From: Thalassospira sp. HF15
Lineage (GTDB): Bacteria; Pseudomonadota; Alphaproteobacteria; Rhodospirillales; Thalassospiraceae
Length of the DNA stretch: 42,467 bases
NCBI RefSeq assembly: GCF_011806525.1
Contig: NZ_JAAVKI010000011.1
Span: 1-42,467 of the forward strand
Direction of reading: 5' to 3'
Notes under the pieces: generated by a model
Database searches by the model: none
Seen by the model: only the letters and a program-made list of their open reading frames with translations
What the model was told of the DNA's origin: nothing
Made by a program: the position numbers and the translations under genes
In this document: positions 8,389 to 16,429 of the stretch, one piece after another
Position numbering within the stretch: position 1 is the first letter of the stretch
Layout of the letters: every line of letters starts with the position of its first letter

Positions 8389-8487
8389 ACCAAGGATCAT
8401 GTTACCCGCCCGATGGGCAAAAAGCCGGAGCTCGGTTTCCAGCTCATTCAGGAACACACCCGCTTCGTCAAAGATATCGACGTCTGA
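8389..8487 (+). pseudogene. Degenerate duplicate of the parE 3' end
   Basis: These 99 bases align without gaps to parE 7274-7372, with 11 mismatches (88 of 99 identical). They include a frame that ends in the same IDV-stop. The decoded 32-residue tail differs from ParE at six positions (Leu to His, Leu to Pro, Arg to Gly, Phe to Leu, Ala to Thr, Glu to Lys), so most changed codons are non-synonymous, as expected of a fragment no longer under selection. Similarity fades within a few bases upstream and directly after the stop. There is no start codon or ribosome binding site for it, so it is a relic and not a gene. Confidence 0.92.
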
Positions 8488-8603
8488 TCGAAAGCAACCC
8501 CAAATCCGAAAAAATCGGCGTAATCGCGTGACTTCGACAATTTTCCGACAATATCTATAGGTACACTCACAAACTCAGATCAAAGATCCGAAGGATTGTT
8601 GTC

Positions 8604-9203
8604 ATGAAACCGCGTGCATCACGCCTGTTTAAGTTGAAACGCCCTTTATCGATTGCCGCTGCCGCAAGCAGCTTGGCTCTGCTTGCTGGATGCAACATCG
8701 CCGCAATTGAACGCGCCCACTATGAAGTCACTGAAGTCGAAAGCTTCAAAAAAGCTGGCGCACCAAGCCGCGTAATGATGCTTGAAATCGTTGATGCCAA
8801 TAACACCTTCACAGATGGTTTCTGGAGTGCGGCCATGTCCAATCATGGCTACCCGCCACGCCTAAGGTTTGTAACAGATCCGGCTGACATCAAAGACGGA
8901 GAAACCATCAAACCCGAAAACCGTATGGTTGCCGTTGTCAATCCTGAACAATCCACCATGCGCGGAAAGCTGTGCTCCGATCCCAAATCTCTCGTCATGG
9001 ATGAGACAAGCGACACCGTTACCGTTCGCTTCGGGTTCTGTGTAGGAGACAAGATCATCTCGGAAACACGCGCGCATTTTAACAAGGACCGGTTCGCCGA
9101 ACAGGTGGAAAACAACGCTGACACAGTCAATTATCAGCTTTTCCCACGCCACTTGCGCAACAATGATGATCGCTACTGCAGCCCGTTCTTGCCAAACTGC
9201 TAA
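8604..9203 (+). CDS. Lipoprotein of unknown function
   Basis: 199 residues. A basic N-terminus and hydrophobic stretch lead to the lipobox LLAGC, with Cys30 the probable lipidated residue, so the protein is expected to be anchored in the inner or outer membrane facing the periplasm. The mature part (about 170 residues) has four further Cys (in KLCSD, GFCVG, RYCSP and at the very end, NC), which could form disulfides. No domain was recognised. AAGGA lies about 10 bases upstream of the ATG. The stop overlaps by 3 bp the stop of the convergent hydrolase gene. Function is unknown. Confidence 0.82.
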   Translation: MKPRASRLFKLKRPLSIAAAASSLALLAGCNIAAIERAHYEVTEVESFKKAGAPSRVMMLEIVDANNTFTDGFWSAAMSNHGYPPRLRFVTDPADIKDGETIKPENRMVAVVNPEQSTMRGKLCSDPKSLVMDETSDTVTVRFGFCVGDKIISETRAHFNKDRFAEQVENNADTVNYQLFPRHLRNNDDRYCSPFLPNC

Positions 9204-9961
9204 CGTCTTAGAAGATCTGCAAGTGATCGGGCAAAGATGTGCGGCTGTTCTAGCGGCACATAATGCCCGGCACCTGCAATTTCCTGATACGTCGCCTCGG
9301 GAATGGCATCTGCCATATCCCGGTGGCTTTCGGGGCTGATAACCCGGTCATGCGTGCCGACCACAACGCTGCATGGCACGGCAATAGCACAAAGATCGGC
9401 CATGCTGTCCGGCCGCAGTGCGACGGCGTTGTTTTGCCGCTTAAACACCCCGACCCCGCAATCATCCCCCATAGCGGTCAACAACCTGACCAAAGGTTCA
9501 TCATGTCGGTTATCTGGATGAAGCATCTCATCAAGCATCCCGTCATTGACTGCGACAAACGGTTTTTTGGATGCAACAATACGTGACAGCAACAAACGTC
9601 TGCGTCGCACCGCCTCGCTATCGGCCGTTGCGCGGGTATTGACCAGCATCAAGTGACTGAGCCGTTCAGGTGCCTGGCGCAGAATTTCAAACGCGGCGTA
9701 TCCGCCCATGGACATGCCCACCAGCGCAAAGCGATCGGGTGCAGCCTGCAGAACCGCACGCGCCATATCTTCCACCCTGTCCTGATCAAACAGCTCGCAG
9801 AACACCGGTGCAATCGCGGGCTTGGTCGCATCCGCAATTTCCGAATAAGCGGTCAATGCTGGATGCCACATACGCTGATCAGCCAGCATGCCCGATAAAA
9901 ATACAACGGGCACGCCATCGCTTTTAGCGTGCCCGGCAGTCTGATCATTGGGCGGTGTCAT
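9200..9961 (-). CDS. Alpha/beta hydrolase
   Basis: 253 residues with the canonical fold order: oxyanion strand VVFLSGMLADQRMW, nucleophile elbow GMSMGG (Ser84), acid Asp205 in VVGTHDRVISPE, and His233 in GAGHYVPLEQP. It is a cytosolic serine hydrolase with no signal peptide; the substrate could be an ester, a lactone or a similar bond. Its ATG overlaps the stop of the upstream isochorismatase-like gene in an ATGA arrangement, indicating translational coupling and suggesting a shared pathway. Length is usual for the MenH/PcaD-like group, but the sequence alone does not identify a specific reaction. Confidence 0.85.
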   Translation of the reverse strand: MTPPNDQTAGHAKSDGVPVVFLSGMLADQRMWHPALTAYSEIADATKPAIAPVFCELFDQDRVEDMARAVLQAAPDRFALVGMSMGGYAAFEILRQAPERLSHLMLVNTRATADSEAVRRRRLLLSRIVASKKPFVAVNDGMLDEMLHPDNRHDEPLVRLLTAMGDDCGVGVFKRQNNAVALRPDSMADLCAIAVPCSVVVGTHDRVISPESHRDMADAIPEATYQEIAGAGHYVPLEQPHIFARSLADLLRR

Positions 9962-10524
9962 TTAATCAGCGCGCTCAGTTCCTTGAACTCGGGCGTTCCT
10001 GCCACCCGCAGCCATTCAAACATCACGCTTTCACGGGTCACGATCTTCGCCCCGGCATCGCGCATGCGTTCAAGACCAAAAATCTTGTCCTGTTGGCTGC
10101 GCGATGTCACAGCGTCTGCCACAACATAAACTTCGCGCCCGCGCTCGATCAGGTCCATAACGGTTTGCAGCACACACACATGCGTCTCCATGCCAACAAC
10201 CACGACCTGATCACGCCCCTGACTTTCTTCCATCTTCTCGATAAAGCCATCGGCGGGAATGGCCGAAAACGCCACCTTGGAGACAACATTGCCGCCTTCC
10301 GATGTATCACCGGGCTTTTCAAGCAGATCGACAATCTGCTTTGCCGTATGTCCCAGTCCCTTGGGATACTGTTCGGTCACGATCACCGGGACCTCAAGGC
10401 GATTGGCGCATTTCACCAGAAAACAGCAATTGGCAATGGTTTGATCCGGCGCTTCACAAGCCGGATAGAGTTTCTCCTGAACGTCAATTATCAGCAAACT
10501 TGAACGTGTTGCATCCATCAGCAC
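9958..10524 (-). CDS. Isochorismatase-family cysteine hydrolase
   Basis: 188 residues with a complete catalytic triad: Asp14 (LLIIDVQEK), Lys83 (VVSKVAFSA) and Cys117 (GMETHVCV). This matches the YcaC/nicotinamidase-like branch of the family, whose members cleave C-N bonds in amides or ureido compounds. It is cytosolic. The annotated GTG at 10524 has GGGGAGA at good spacing; an ATG two codons in (10518) is an alternative start. The downstream alpha/beta hydrolase overlaps it by 4 bp. The upstream side is divergent from the DEAD-box helicase gene. Substrate is unknown. Confidence 0.87.
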   Translation of the reverse strand: MLMDATRSSLLIIDVQEKLYPACEAPDQTIANCCFLVKCANRLEVPVIVTEQYPKGLGHTAKQIVDLLEKPGDTSEGGNVVSKVAFSAIPADGFIEKMEESQGRDQVVVVGMETHVCVLQTVMDLIERGREVYVVADAVTSRSQQDKIFGLERMRDAGAKIVTRESVMFEWLRVAGTPEFKELSALIK

Positions 10525-10729
10525 CGGTTTTCTCCCCGAATATTATCTGTAATGTCAGGTTACGCTGGCAAATTGTTGCAAACAAGCCTATCAAAGCTCG
10601 CAGAATGGGTTTTCAAGGCCATTTATGCGGCGTTTTTCTTGACTTAATTAAGGCTTGGCTTTACGACGCAATCAGATTTTTAGCGATCCGCTTAACCTTA
10701 ACGCATTCTATTGCGGGAAAACGAACCAT

Positions 10730-12547
10730 ATGAATTTCGCCGATCTCGGTCTGAGCGAAGATATCCTCAAAGCCGTCGCAGACGCCGGCTACGACACCCC
10801 AACCCCGATCCAGGCTCAAGCTATTCCGTCGGTGCTGATGGCACGCGACATTCTGGGCTGTGCGCAAACGGGAACAGGTAAAACAGCCAGCTTCACCTTG
10901 CCGATGCTTGATATCCTGCATCATGGCCGTGCACGCATGCGGATGCCGCGCTCCATCATTCTGGAGCCGACCCGCGAGCTTGCGACCCAGGTGGCTGCGA
11001 ACTTCGACACCTATGGCAAATATATCTCGCTGTCCAAGGCGCTGATCATCGGCGGCGAATCTGCTTCAGAACAAAGCAAGGTTCTGGAAAAGGGCGCAGA
11101 CGTTATTATTGCAACGCCCGGCCGACTGATCGATACGTTTGAGCGCGGCAAGCTTCTGCTGTCTGATTGCAAACTGCTTGTGATCGATGAAGCCGACCGC
11201 ATGCTCGACATGGGCTTCATTCCCGATATCGAGAAAATCGTCAACATGCTGCCACAGCAGCGCCAGACGCTTTTCTTCTCGGCGACCATGCCCAAGGAAA
11301 TCAAACGCCTTGCTGACAAGTTCCTGTCCAACCCGAAGGAAATTACGGTTTCCCCGCCATCAACCATGGCAACGACGGTTGAACATAAGCTTCTGGTTCT
11401 TGATGACATGGACAAGCGCGAAGCCCTTCGCCGTTTGATCCGTGCCGAAGATGTCCGCAACGCTTTTGTGTTCTGTAACCGCAAAAAAGACGTCGACATC
11501 CTGTTCAAATCGTTGACCAAGCACGGCTTCAATGCCGGACGCATGCATGGCGATCTGGCACAGAGCGAACGTACCGAAACGCTGGCCAAGTTCAAAACTG
11601 GCGAGATCACCTTGCTGGTGTGTTCTGACGTCGCCGCACGTGGCATTGACGTTGCCGATGTTTCGCACGTCTTTAACTTCGATGTGCCGTTCAACGCCGA
11701 AGATTACGTCCACCGTACCGGTCGTACCGGCCGTGCCGGGCGCGCAGGCAAGGCCTTTACCCTTGCCGTGCCCGAAGATGGCAAACTGGTCGCTGCGATA
11801 AACAAGACGATCAACATGGACATCCCGTTGAGCGAGCTTGAAGGCATTGAAACGCTTGAGCTGGATTTCTCCGGCAAGAAACGGCGTAACAAGAAAAGCC
11901 GCAAGCCAAACAACCGCGATGATCGCTCTGCCCGCCCGGCCAAATCCGACAAAAAGGATGCTGCACCGGAAAAGGCAGCCGAACCGCAGCCTGAGGCACC
12001 AAAGCAAAAAGACCCTGAAACGCCAAAGGCACCGGCACGTGAGGCCCAGAATAACAAGGGCAACAATGACCGGAACAATGATCGCAATAATCGGAACAAC
12101 CGCAACAATCGTCGTGATCGTGATGACCGCGATGACAAGCAGGTCGTCGGCTTTGGCGATCATGTGCCAAGTTTCCTGCTGACCAAAGTTCCGGCCTCAA
12201 GCCTTGGCAAAAAAGCCACTGACGAGGAAGAAGCGCCGAAAAAAACCACCCGACGCAAACCTGCTGACAAGTCAAAGGCCGCCGCCCCCAAAAGGCCGCG
12301 CCGTTCGACCAAGAAAGCAGCTGCCGATGAAACACCGGCAGAGGCGGCACCGGTAACAGAAGCAACCGAAGCACCGGCAGAAGCCGCAAACGACGCACCT
12401 TCTGACGCCGCACCGGCCAAGGAAGTCAAAAAACGCGCACCGCGCCGTCCGCGAAAGAAAACTGCTCCCAAGGCAGAAACTGCCGAAAACACTTCGGAAA
12501 GTTCTGACGCGGCACCGGAACAGGCCCCGGCTGACAGCCAAAGCTAA
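10730..12547 (+). CDS. DEAD-box ATP-dependent RNA helicase, RhlE type
   Basis: 605 residues. The helicase core spans about 1-375: Q motif (GYDTPTPIQ, Gln28), Walker A AQTGTGKT (Lys51), PTRELA, TPGR, VIDEADRMLD, SAT, the RGIDV motif and HRTGRTGRAG. RhlE-like proteins unwind RNA in ribosome assembly and RNA decay. Residues about 376-605 form a long disordered tail: an Asn/Arg/Asp-rich block with repeated NNR and NDR units, then Lys/Pro/Ala/Glu-rich sequence ending in acidic Ala-rich repeats. Such tails bind RNA non-specifically or promote condensate formation in related proteins. The ATG at 10730 begins the conserved MNFADLGLS; upstream in-frame residues are not conserved in type. A perfect 12-bp terminator follows. 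Confidence 0.93.
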   Translation: MNFADLGLSEDILKAVADAGYDTPTPIQAQAIPSVLMARDILGCAQTGTGKTASFTLPMLDILHHGRARMRMPRSIILEPTRELATQVAANFDTYGKYISLSKALIIGGESASEQSKVLEKGADVIIATPGRLIDTFERGKLLLSDCKLLVIDEADRMLDMGFIPDIEKIVNMLPQQRQTLFFSATMPKEIKRLADKFLSNPKEITVSPPSTMATTVEHKLLVLDDMDKREALRRLIRAEDVRNAFVFCNRKKDVDILFKSLTKHGFNAGRMHGDLAQSERTETLAKFKTGEITLLVCSDVAARGIDVADVSHVFNFDVPFNAEDYVHRTGRTGRAGRAGKAFTLAVPEDGKLVAAINKTINMDIPLSELEGIETLELDFSGKKRRNKKSRKPNNRDDRSARPAKSDKKDAAPEKAAEPQPEAPKQKDPETPKAPAREAQNNKGNNDRNNDRNNRNNRNNRRDRDDRDDKQVVGFGDHVPSFLLTKVPASSLGKKATDEEEAPKKTTRRKPADKSKAAAPKRPRRSTKKAAADETPAEAAPVTEATEAPAEAANDAPSDAAPAKEVKKRAPRRPRKKTAPKAETAENTSESSDAAPEQAPADSQS

Positions 12548-12572
12548 GCCCGCGAATACAGACAAAATTAGA

Positions 12573-12602
12573 AAGGCCGTCAGATCGCTCTGACGGCCTT
12601 TT
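12573..12602. terminator. Rho-independent terminator after the helicase gene
   Basis: A perfect 12-bp stem, AAGGCCGTCAGA (12573-12584) and TCTGACGGCCTT (12589-12600), with a four-base loop TCGC. T bases follow on the plus strand and A bases precede it, so it can serve both the helicase gene and the convergent Rrf2 gene. Confidence 0.9.
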
Positions 12603-12630
12603 GTGTCTCTGCATTTTGGTCTGCACCGTT

Positions 12631-13077
12631 TTAAACGGCGCGGAACAATCCGGTGGATGTCGGTTTTTCCGGGCGACGCTTGCGCATGAGCTTAAGCATC
12701 GTTTCAATCGTGATCGACAGCAAGGTCGCATGGGTGATCTCTTCGATCTCATCCATCACAAGGGTCAAAGCCGCCCCGGCATTGGTATCCTGAACAATGC
12801 TGTTGGACGGGCTTGTCCCGACCTCCTCGAACAGCTGCACAACATCCAAAAGTGTGGTGCGCTTGGCATTGCCGCAGAACCGATAGCCACCACCGGCACC
12901 ACGCACCGATTCAACCAGCCCCGCCCGGCCCAGATCCCGCAGAACCTTTGCCAGATGGTTGGTCGAAATATTGTAACGCTCGGCGATTTCCGATGCTGAA
13001 AGCTGGCGGTCGGTATCTTCGGCCAGCTCCAGCACGGCATAGAGGGCAAACAGCGTCGCCTTTTGCAAGGACATCAT
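12631..13077 (-). CDS. Rrf2 family transcriptional regulator
   Basis: 148 residues. An N-terminal winged helix-turn-helix (residues about 10-60, SASEIAERYNISTNHLAKVLRDLGRAGLVES) and the RGAGGGY wing are typical of Rrf2. IscR and NsrR hold an iron-sulfur cluster with three Cys; here only one Cys is present (YRFCGNAK), so cluster sensing of that kind is unlikely and the signal is unknown. It starts 4 bp after the GNAT gene stop, with its ribosome binding site (AGGGGG) inside the end of that gene, so the two form one operon. Two adjacent ATGs (13077 and 13074) are possible starts. Confidence 0.87.
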   Translation of the reverse strand: MMSLQKATLFALYAVLELAEDTDRQLSASEIAERYNISTNHLAKVLRDLGRAGLVESVRGAGGGYRFCGNAKRTTLLDVVQLFEEVGTSPSNSIVQDTNAGAALTLVMDEIEEITHATLLSITIETMLKLMRKRRPEKPTSTGLFRAV

Positions 13078-13081
13078 CGGC

Positions 13082-13582
13082 TTATTCCCCCTCTTCCATA
13101 TCTGTTTCCAGCTGGATGAACGGCCCGGCCATCATGCCCTGTGCGCGGAAGAACGACATCAAATCGGTCGCATCGCGCGGGATCATGGTGCGGATTTTGG
13201 TCACACCGGCATTGCGGAAACAGCGGCAGATTTCATTGTAAAGGATCGTACCGATCCCCCCCATGCGCAGGTCGGGTTCAACACTGACCGTGCCAACCCA
13301 TCCACACGGGACGGAATTGAATTCCCATGACCGGACTTCACCAAAAATGCAGCCAAGAAGCGTTCCGTTCTCTTCGGCAATCAGGAAGAAACGGGAATCC
13401 TTGCGATTTCCATAGCGGGTAAACAGATCATCCCAGTAATCCGGCTTGCGCAGCCCCGTGGTCCGGTCATCAAGATCGACAACATTGGCCAAGTCTGCCT
13501 CGACCGCCGGACGAATATTGATTTTATGCTCGCCAATTGTAACCAGGTTATATCCTGGCGTGTTTTGCGCAGCGTCCACCAT
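13082..13582 (-). CDS. GNAT family N-acetyltransferase
   Basis: 166 residues. The GNAT fold transfers an acetyl group from acetyl-CoA to an amine. Motif A is visible as VGTVSVEPDLRMGGIGTILYNEI, with the pyrophosphate loop R-M-G-G-I-G at residues 106-111. The N-terminal half has INIRPAVEADLANVVDLD, typical of strand 1 and helix 1. It is the first gene of a two-gene unit with the Rrf2 regulator. The acceptor substrate is unknown; small-molecule or protein N-terminal acetylation are both possible. Confidence 0.85.
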   Translation of the reverse strand: MVDAAQNTPGYNLVTIGEHKINIRPAVEADLANVVDLDDRTTGLRKPDYWDDLFTRYGNRKDSRFFLIAEENGTLLGCIFGEVRSWEFNSVPCGWVGTVSVEPDLRMGGIGTILYNEICRCFRNAGVTKIRTMIPRDATDLMSFFRAQGMMAGPFIQLETDMEEGE

Positions 13583-14051
13583 GCGTGCCTTTCAGTATAT
13601 CGGCTGCCAATGTCACGAAACTATCAGACAGTGTCAGCCTCCCCCGGTTACCGGCAGGAGAATCATCACAATAGAAATAAGTAAATTGGTACGATTATAC
13701 TACACTGCCCAGATGGCACACGGCAATGATAAGTTCCGCTGCGGATGCTCACAAGTACAGGCATTCCAAGCAATTGAAGGACATACTGGTATTGTTCGCT
13801 TCATGCAAGTATCCGCATCCATTTGACCAATAAAATCTGCTGCACCGCACCGCTGCCTTGTACTGATAAAGGCGTAAAAAGTATCCGATGCGATGACGCA
13901 AAGATTGACAGAAACGCGAAGTCATGGCTTATCGCGCAGCAGGAATTATGTACAGCCGGTCAGGGATTTGGCAAAATCCACCCGTCCGGAAATATGGTTC
14001 TCAGGGCGATTTCAGCCCGATATCTTATCGTCCAAAGGAGTGTGGCACGCC
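13583..14051. other. Intergenic region between GNAT and Lrp genes
   Basis: 469 bases between divergent genes. Open frames here lack recognisable domains and ribosome binding sites and look like noise. A TTGACA occurs at 13905-13910 but no good -10 follows at the usual distance. The stretch must hold the promoters of both neighbours, but nothing else could be identified. Confidence 0.4.
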
Positions 14052-14531
14052 ATGGCGCGCAACGGTTTCGACGCAATTGATCGTAAAATTCTTCGTGAAA
14101 TTCAGGAAGATGGTCGAATCTCCATGGTTGAACTGGCTGACAAGGTTGGCCTGTCTGTTTCGCCCTGCCTGCGGCGCCTTCGCAAACTCGAAGAAAGTGG
14201 CGTCATCCGCAAATATGTCGCCCTGCTTGATCCGGCACATTTGCACCTCGGTGTGAATGTCTTCGTCACCGTTTCCCTGACCCAGCATGACGAACCGTCG
14301 CTCCGCCGCTTTGAAAGCGCTGTGCAGGAACATCCGGAAATCGTTGATTGCTACGCCATGGTGGGTAATCAGGACTATATGATGCGCATTGTGGTGCCCG
14401 ACCCGGCTGCATATCAGCGCTTCCTGTCAGAAGTCATGATGAAGCTGCCCGGTGTTGCCAACATGAAATCAAGCTTCACCCTGCACGAAGTCAAAAACAG
14501 CACCACCCTGCCGGTCGCCGACGCTGACTGA
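14052..14531 (+). CDS. Lrp/AsnC family transcriptional regulator
   Basis: 159 residues. The AsnC-type helix-turn-helix is at residues about 6-60 (DAIDRKILREIQEDGRISMVELADKVGLSVSPCLRRLRKLEESGVI); the ligand-binding RAM domain follows from about 70 to 150, ending VANMKSSFTLHEVK. The family binds DNA as oligomers and responds to amino acids. AAGGAG lies 11 bases upstream of the ATG at 14052; a longer in-frame start would add 53 residues with no conserved features. It converges on the MATE exporter gene with 21 bp between stops. An amino-acid role is family knowledge; the particular target is unknown. Confidence 0.9.
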   Translation: MARNGFDAIDRKILREIQEDGRISMVELADKVGLSVSPCLRRLRKLEESGVIRKYVALLDPAHLHLGVNVFVTVSLTQHDEPSLRRFESAVQEHPEIVDCYAMVGNQDYMMRIVVPDPAAYQRFLSEVMMKLPGVANMKSSFTLHEVKNSTTLPVADAD

Positions 14532-14552
14532 TCTTCGCCAGCGGTCCTTTTT

Positions 14553-15890
14553 CTATGCCGCTTCGGGGCGCTGATTGGGAATGATCGTCGGAAACAGCAC
14601 GGCCAACGTCAGCCCGCGCAGCAGGAAGAACCCGTTAAACGCGGCCCACAGGAAATGGTTGCTCCCCATCTGCACGGCCCACCAGGCAAATCCGGCATAA
14701 ATCGCAACTGAAAGCAGCATCATGTTGCGCCAGCGTTTGGTCTGCATCGCGCCCAGAAAGACCCCGTCAAACTGAAACCCCAGAACACCAGTAATCGGCA
14801 GGATCGTGGCCCACATCAAATAGTCATAGGATGCTGTGCGGACTTCGGGAATGCTGGTCAGGGCATCAATGATCCACGGCCCTAATGTGGCAAACATAAC
14901 CACCATCAGCACGGCTGACACAATTCCCCAGACGGTCGTTTTGCGCACGGCCCAAAGGAACTGTTTGCGCTTTTCCGCACCATAGGCCTGCCCGACAAGG
15001 GTTTCGGCGGCATGGGCGAAGCCATCCAACGCAAATGCCCCAAACATCAGGAAGTTTTGCAAAACCGCATTGGCGGCAAGGGTCACCTCGCCAAACCGGG
15101 CCGAGAAACTGGTAAACAGCGCAAAGGCTGATGTCAGGGCCATAGTGCGGATAAAGATATCGCCATTGATTTTCATCAGACGGGCCAATTGCACCCGATC
15201 AAGCAAGCCAATCCCGCGCCATGTCCCGCCCAGCCGCTTTAGATGCGGTTGCATCAGAAACCAGCCCAACGCCACGCCGGAGTAGTCTGCAATCACCGTC
15301 GCCCCAGCCACGCCGCGCACGTCCCAGCCAAATCCCTGCACAAACAGGATATCCAGGATGATGTTCAGCGAATTGAGAACCACCTGAAAAATAAACACAG
15401 CCCGGCTGTCACGCATCGCCAACAACCAGCCCAGCATGCAGTACTGCATCAAGGTCGCAGGCGATGCCCAGATCCGCACATGGAAGTATTCACGCGCCGC
15501 GGCCTCGACCGCCGGTGTTGGCGCAATCAGGGACATGGCCAGTTCGATAATCGGCCATTGCAACACCATCACTGCCAAACCTGCGACAACGGCAATCAGG
15601 GCTGCACGGGCAAAAACTGCGCGAACCCCATTGGGATCACGCCGTCCATACGCCTGCGCTGCAAGCCCGGTCGTGGCCATGCGCAAGAAGCCAAAGCTCC
15701 AGAATACATAGGAAAAGACCAGCGCCCCTACAGCGACCGCCCCGATATAATGCGGACTGTCGAGATGCCCGACAACGGCCGTATCAACCGCGCCAAGAAG
15801 CGGTACAGTCGCATTGGACAAAATGATCGGCAGGGTCAACGCCAGAACACGTCGATCCCCCTTGCCAAACCAGCGGCGCGTGCGGTTCAT
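14553..15890 (-). CDS. MATE family efflux transporter (DinF-like)
   Basis: 445 residues with twelve predicted membrane helices in two similar halves. The start (GDRRVLALTLPIILSNATVPLLGAVDTAVVGHL) is the classic DinF/NorM-type first helix with the acidic Asp in GAVDTAVVGHL. These proteins expel drugs or organic cations in exchange for sodium ions or protons across the inner membrane. The DinF subgroup is the best match by the overall look of the sequence (AAVAV/TGLAAQAYG, ANAVLQNFLMFGAFALDGFAHAAETLVGQAYG). It is transcribed alone, away from the AT-rich island upstream. Confidence 0.92.
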   Translation of the reverse strand: MNRTRRWFGKGDRRVLALTLPIILSNATVPLLGAVDTAVVGHLDSPHYIGAVAVGALVFSYVFWSFGFLRMATTGLAAQAYGRRDPNGVRAVFARAALIAVVAGLAVMVLQWPIIELAMSLIAPTPAVEAAAREYFHVRIWASPATLMQYCMLGWLLAMRDSRAVFIFQVVLNSLNIILDILFVQGFGWDVRGVAGATVIADYSGVALGWFLMQPHLKRLGGTWRGIGLLDRVQLARLMKINGDIFIRTMALTSAFALFTSFSARFGEVTLAANAVLQNFLMFGAFALDGFAHAAETLVGQAYGAEKRKQFLWAVRKTTVWGIVSAVLMVVMFATLGPWIIDALTSIPEVRTASYDYLMWATILPITGVLGFQFDGVFLGAMQTKRWRNMMLLSVAIYAGFAWWAVQMGSNHFLWAAFNGFFLLRGLTLAVLFPTIIPNQRPEAA

Positions 15891-16429
15891 CTGGACCTCG
15901 GTCTATGGATCATGCTGTGGGGCATCCGGGCGAACCGGAAGAATTCTTGTGACACAGAATACCCGACGGCAAAAGACGCCTTTTACTGACCAGCTGTCCA
16001 AAAAATCCACATCGTTAACTTTTGTCCCGAGTCATACAGCCTGTGGGTGAAAATTCCACCAAGCAAGCCGTGCAAACCAAAGCCATTTTCTGGAAGATTT
16101 CTCAGATCACTTTCAATCAAACAAGATAAGCATTTGATTTTAAACATTAAAATTAAAAACCGAAAGTGATGATGCTTTAAATTAGAAAACATAAAATATT
16201 TATACCGCGGCATAGCGACATACGACTTCGCATCACCATACGAAAGTTTTATTCCGCAATTTTTCCAAAATACGCTGTTCCATCCACAAAGTTATCCACA
16301 GGCCACATCAAGATCTATGTTTCAGTCCTGTAACTAACTGCGATGCCCGCTGATTTCAGTGGAAAAAATGCTGGTGGTCGACGTGCTGCGTTGCTAAGCA
16401 GGGGAAACGGGAAAATCAGGAAAGCAGAC
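15891..16429. other. AT-rich non-coding island with inverted repeats and a DnaA box
   Basis: 539 bases between divergent genes. About 16100-16265 is strikingly AT-rich compared with the rest of the window. It holds nested inverted repeats: ATCACTTTC (16106-16114) with GAAAGTGAT (16162-16170), and inside them AATCAAA (16115-16121) with TTTGATT (16133-16139). Downstream lies a perfect DnaA-box consensus TTATCCACA (16292-16300), preceded by a two-mismatch copy CCATCCACA (16280-16288). This could be a divergent promoter region, a protein-nucleation site or an origin-like element. No coding frame in it looks real. Confidence 0.55.
16292..16300 (+). promoter_or_regulatory. DnaA box, perfect consensus
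   Basis: TTATCCACA matches the strong DnaA-binding consensus exactly. A weaker copy lies 12 bp upstream. A nine-base match can arise by chance, but its place beside an AT-rich inverted-repeat island makes a regulatory or replication-related role worth testing. Confidence 0.4.

Noticed and set aside
8288..8560. Small open frame over the parE relic
   Set aside because: It reads the relic in a different frame from ParE and overlaps the glsA end; it has no ribosome binding site or features.
13446..13826. Small open frame between the GNAT and Lrp genes
   Set aside because: It overlaps the start of the GNAT gene on the other strand and has no domain or ribosome binding site.
15891..16429. Chromosomal replication origin
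   Set aside because: Only one perfect DnaA box and no typical neighbouring genes; kept as a finding, not as an origin call.
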